Shown: piece after piece, positions 6,079 through 8,795 of the stretch | Layout of the letters: the number at the start of each line of letters is the position of its first letter | How positions within the stretch are numbered: the first letter of the stretch is position 1 | Source: an uncultured Agitococcus sp. | GTDB lineage: Bacteria > Pseudomonadota > Gammaproteobacteria > Pseudomonadales > Moraxellaceae | Direction of reading: 5' to 3' | Length of the DNA: 8,795 nt | Assembly: GCF_937920075.1 (NCBI RefSeq) | Contig: NZ_CALETI010000485.1 | Location: forward strand, 1 to 8,795 | Notes under the pieces: model-generated | Databases searched by the model: none | Seen by the model: the letters and a program-made list of their open reading frames with translations, nothing else | What the model was told of the DNA's origin: nothing | Program-made: the position numbers and the translations under genes

Positions 6079-8415
6079 TCACCTAAAAATATCTAAAACT
6101 TTATTAACAGACCCATTTACAATCGCATTAATTGGATCATTAGCAGGCGATTTATCTAAGGCACAATCACTGGTTGCAGTTACAGAATCGGCGATAATTG
6201 GCACTAAAATCGCATCAGCACAGCCTTCGGCACTCAATTTTCCTGTTGAACGCTCCAACCATTGCCATTGTACACTTTCAGGTTGTACCGTTTGTAAAGA
6301 GACAGGTTTGAGCTTGCTCATAATATCGGTCCAAATTGGCAATGCACCTGTTCCGCCTGATAAACCAGTGGTTTTGTTGTCGTCATTCCCTAACCATACG
6401 ACTGCTAAATAATTACCTGTATAACCTGCAAACCATGCATCACGCGCTTCATTAGTTGTGCCTGTTTTACCTGCCATGACTAAATCTTTGGGCAATTTTT
6501 GATAAGCAGAAGCGGCTGTACCACTAATCATTGTTTGCTGCATGGCATAGTTAATTAAATACAAAGGTGCTGGCTCAAAGACTTGTTTAACCTCTAAACC
6601 ATTTCGTTTCAACTGTTTACCTTTGGCATCCACCACTTCCAAAATAGTCCTAGGAGAGCTTTGAAAACCATTGGCCGCAAACGGTTGATATAACCTTAAA
6701 ACTTCCATAGGTGATAAATTTGCCGTCCCCAATAACAACGATGGATAATTGGGCAAATCTTGGGTAACACCTAATTGTTTGAGGGTATTAATGACTGCTG
6801 AAATGCCAACATCTTGACTCATACCCAAACGAATCGTTGCTTGGTTATAAGAATGGGCTAAAGCATCATATAAAGGTACAATACCATGTGATTGATGGTC
6901 ATAATTTTCAGGCGACCAAACATCGCCACTCTGACCTTGTACTTGTACTGGCCCATCATCAATCGGTGAAACTAAGTTATATTTGCCTGTGGCTAATGCG
7001 GTTAAATAAATCGCTGGCTTAAACAAAGAGCCAACTTGCCGTGAAGCATCAATGCTTCGATTAAAACCCGTAAATGTGCCATAACCACCCACCACCGCTA
7101 ATAATTCGCCATTTTCAGGATTGGCGATCACCACTGCCCCTTGTAAAGCTTGAGTACGTTTGCCTGCGGCTCGTAATTTTGCGACTTGTTGGTTAAACGC
7201 ATTTTGGGCAACGGTTTGAACTCTGGGTTCTAAGGTGGTAAAAATTCTTAAGCCTTCTGAATTTAAGTCATCTTCTTGATATTCTTGTTTTAATTGACGA
7301 CGGACAACATCTAAGAAAGCAGGAAACACGCTTAAACCTGCAGTGGGAGCTTTTAAAATTCCCAAGGGGTTAGCTTTGGCTTTTTCGTATTGATTTTGAC
7401 TAATATGGCCATCTTTTAATAAATTATGCAAGACGACATTTCGACGCTCTAAGGCACGCTCAGGGTTACGCCAAGGATTATAATAAGAAGGCCCTTTCAC
7501 CAAACCAACTAACAGGGCGATTTGATGCATAGATAATTCGCTAATTGGTTGGCCAAAATAAAATTGAGCAGCCAAACCAAAGCCATTAATCGAGCGATTA
7601 CCATTTTGTCCTAAGTTAACTTCGTTTAAATAGGTTTCTAAAATTTCTTTTTTGTCATAATGCACTTCTAATAAAAATGCCATTAACGCTTCATTCACTT
7701 TTCGTTTTAAGGAACGCTCATCGGTTAAATAGAAGTTTTTAACGAGTTGTTGGGTTAAAGTGCTGCCACCTTGGCGCAACTCACCACTGGTTAAATTGAC
7801 AAAAATAGCACGCAATGTGCCACGAATCGATACACCATGATGATGATAAAAGTTTTTATCTTCGGTGGCTAATAACGCTTCTTGTAAATACTTAGGGGCA
7901 TCTTTAAGCTGCATTAGCACTCGGTCTTCATTATGCTTAGGATAAATACCGCCAATGACTAGTGGTTCTAAACGAACAATACCTTTACTATTTTGTTGGG
8001 TACTAGCCAAATCACTGATGGTATTGCCTTGAAAACGTAATTTTAAAACTTGTGAACGCTCAGTATCATCACTAAACACAAAACCACGCGTATGAATATA
8101 TAACTCACCATTTTGCTCGCTATATACGCCTGCATTATCATAGTTGGCCTGTTGGCGATAATGAAGTAACTCTAACTCGGCCAAAATGTCGGCTTTACTG
8201 AGATTTGCGCCGGTATATAGCTCTAAAGGACGACTATACACTTTGGCAGGAATTGCCCAACGTTTGCCTTCAAACTTACTACGTACTGTACCATCTAGCG
8301 ATAAGGCATAAATACCCAAACCTACGGCACATAACATACCAAGCATAATCAGCAATAACAGAATGGTTAAGATAAAACCTTGTTCAGATTTTTGGGATGT
8401 ATGCTGTCGAGTCAT
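6079..8415 (-). CDS. mrcB: Penicillin-binding protein 1B (bifunctional transglycosylase/transpeptidase)
   Basis: Class A PBP: polymerises lipid II into glycan strands and cross-links them in the periplasm. The 778 residues fit PBP1B (Pseudomonas about 774, E. coli 844, which has a longer cytoplasmic tail). Order: short cytoplasmic tail, membrane anchor at about 14-38, UB2H-like regulatory region (about 60-150), and the GT51 glycosyltransferase with ATEDKNFYHHHG (183-194, catalytic E185), GGSTLTQQLVKN (216-227) and KRKVNEALMA (237-246, E242). The transpeptidase follows, with SLFK (S463 nucleophile, K466), SYN (522-524) and KTGT (650-653). C732 and C751 in the C-terminal tail could pair. The ATG at 8415 has no Shine-Dalgarno site; a 15-base palindrome lies directly upstream. 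lpoP follows 2 bases after the stop, implying one transcript and coupled expression. Also called ponB. Confidence 0.97.
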   Translation of the reverse strand: MTRQHTSQKSEQGFILTILLLLIMLGMLCAVGLGIYALSLDGTVRSKFEGKRWAIPAKVYSRPLELYTGANLSKADILAELELLHYRQQANYDNAGVYSEQNGELYIHTRGFVFSDDTERSQVLKLRFQGNTISDLASTQQNSKGIVRLEPLVIGGIYPKHNEDRVLMQLKDAPKYLQEALLATEDKNFYHHHGVSIRGTLRAIFVNLTSGELRQGGSTLTQQLVKNFYLTDERSLKRKVNEALMAFLLEVHYDKKEILETYLNEVNLGQNGNRSINGFGLAAQFYFGQPISELSMHQIALLVGLVKGPSYYNPWRNPERALERRNVVLHNLLKDGHISQNQYEKAKANPLGILKAPTAGLSVFPAFLDVVRRQLKQEYQEDDLNSEGLRIFTTLEPRVQTVAQNAFNQQVAKLRAAGKRTQALQGAVVIANPENGELLAVVGGYGTFTGFNRSIDASRQVGSLFKPAIYLTALATGKYNLVSPIDDGPVQVQGQSGDVWSPENYDHQSHGIVPLYDALAHSYNQATIRLGMSQDVGISAVINTLKQLGVTQDLPNYPSLLLGTANLSPMEVLRLYQPFAANGFQSSPRTILEVVDAKGKQLKRNGLEVKQVFEPAPLYLINYAMQQTMISGTAASAYQKLPKDLVMAGKTGTTNEARDAWFAGYTGNYLAVVWLGNDDNKTTGLSGGTGALPIWTDIMSKLKPVSLQTVQPESVQWQWLERSTGKLSAEGCADAILVPIIADSVTATSDCALDKSPANDPINAIVNGSVNKVLDIFR

Positions 8416-8430
8416 AACTTGTTACAAGTT
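8416..8430. promoter_or_regulatory. Perfect palindrome abutting the mrcB start codon
   Basis: AACTTGT-T-ACAAGTT, 7-base arms around one central base, ends directly at the mrcB ATG and occupies the place where its ribosome binding site should be. It could be an operator for a dimeric repressor or, in RNA, a small 6-bp hairpin (AACTTG/CAAGTT, loop of three). A possible mrcB -10 (TACAAT on the minus strand, 8444-8449) lies just upstream, paired at best with a weak ATCACA (8468-8473). Function is not shown by the sequence alone. Confidence 0.4.
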
Positions 8431-8515
8431 TAAAATTTGTTGCATTGTAACCTGAGTCTTAAACAAATGTGATGCGTTTTTGTGAAACAAGAATGAAGTT
8501 TTAGAGGATTGTTAT

Positions 8516-8563
8516 ATGGTTAAATTATTTTTAAGATACTTTTATTTGTTGTTCTCACAATAA
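8516..8563 (+). CDS. 15-codon leader ORF ahead of the regulator gene
   Basis: A short frame encoding MVKLFLRYFYLLFSQ, a hydrophobic peptide with two basic residues. It has a much better ribosome site than the gene behind it: AGAGGA at 8503-8508, 7 bases before the ATG. Its TAA (8561-8563) lies 2 bases before the ATG of the downstream regulator, in a different frame, the layout expected for termination-reinitiation coupling. It could instead be a small membrane peptide in its own right, or a chance frame in AT-rich DNA. I found no sequence reason to think it is a frameshifted start of the regulator, since its residues do not look like a winged-helix N-terminus. Confidence 0.45.
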   Translation: MVKLFLRYFYLLFSQ

Positions 8564-8565
8564 CC

Positions 8566-8795
8566 ATGACCAAAATACCTGCCAATACAAGACAAAAATA
8601 CCTTTTGCGTTATTTAGCCACTCAAAGTCACGACAAAAAACTGAGTGAAATTTATGCGGCTGTTGCTCATTATTATCCTCAAGAACAAGCTAGTAACAGT
8701 CAACGAATGCTACAACGTGATTTAGAAAAATTGCGAAATGATAACCTTATTGAACTGACTGATAATCGTTGTTGGAAAATAGGTAAACTTCCCTT
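8566..8795 (+). CDS. Winged-helix transcriptional regulator, probably WYL-domain family (partial)
   Basis: An open frame of 76 codons that runs off the right edge, so the C-terminal part is unseen. The visible part, MTKIPANTRQKYLLRYLATQ and onward, is a small helical DNA-binding domain. Its NSQRMLQRDLEKLRNDNLIE stretch (44-63) matches the recognition-helix pattern S-x-R-x-x-x-R-D-L-x-x-L of DeoR/WYL-type regulators, which usually carry a WYL ligand-binding domain after it. That domain cannot be confirmed here. The ATG at 8566 has no Shine-Dalgarno site of its own; the 15-codon ORF in front, ending 2 bases before, probably supplies ribosomes. It is transcribed divergently from mrcB, sharing a 100-base intergenic region, so it might regulate itself or mrcB; that is speculation. 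Confidence 0.65.
   Translation, partial: MTKIPANTRQKYLLRYLATQSHDKKLSEIYAAVAHYYPQEQASNSQRMLQRDLEKLRNDNLIELTDNRCWKIGKLP

Noticed and set aside
8440..8473. A plus-strand promoter for the regulator (TTGTAA at 8445-8450 with TGTGAT at 8468-8473)
   Set aside because: Both boxes match only 4 of 6 bases and similar matches occur by chance in such AT-rich DNA.
1..8795. CRISPR arrays, tRNA/rRNA genes, insertion sequences, toxin-antitoxin or defence genes
   Set aside because: No regularly spaced repeats, no cloverleaf or rRNA motifs and no transposase or defence-type domains were seen; the window is largely conserved housekeeping genes.

Overview
The window is the end of an assembled contig from an AT-rich gammaproteobacterium. 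The closest feel is Moraxellaceae/Pseudomonadales, judged from the adenylate kinase sequence, the PBP1B gene paired with a TPR lipoprotein of LpoP type, and a System I cytochrome c maturation block. The family placement is an inference, not a proof. Bases 5-37 are an exact Illumina read-1 adapter, not genome, so the left edge is artificial and cuts hemH short.

Almost everything lies on the minus strand. Reading from right to left: mrcB (PBP1B) and, 2 bases after its stop, a TPR lipoprotein that is a strong LpoP candidate. After a 125-base gap with a good sigma70-type promoter comes the tight cluster ccmF-ccmG-ccmH-ccmI, each gene overlapping the next by 4 to 10 bases. Then come adk, a short intergenic region with a GC-rich nested inverted repeat and a bidirectional intrinsic terminator, and finally the 5' end of hemH. 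On the plus strand at the far right, divergent from mrcB, a 15-codon leader ORF with a strong ribosome binding site ends 2 bases before a partial gene for a winged-helix regulator, probably of the WYL-domain type, which runs off the window.

Functionally there are three themes. Cell-wall synthesis is represented by PBP1B and its presumed outer-membrane activator. Cytochrome c maturation is represented by CcmF/CcmH/CcmI heme ligation and CcmG thiol reduction; ccmABCDE are not directly upstream, so the pathway is split. Nucleotide/heme housekeeping is represented by adk next to hemH, the same neighbour order as in E. coli. No intergenic gap exceeds 300 bases. I found no mobile element, CRISPR array, tRNA or rRNA, and nothing that amounts to a new biological system. 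The items most worth checking are the adapter, the leader peptide ahead of the regulator, the nested repeat behind adk, and the palindrome over the mrcB translation start.
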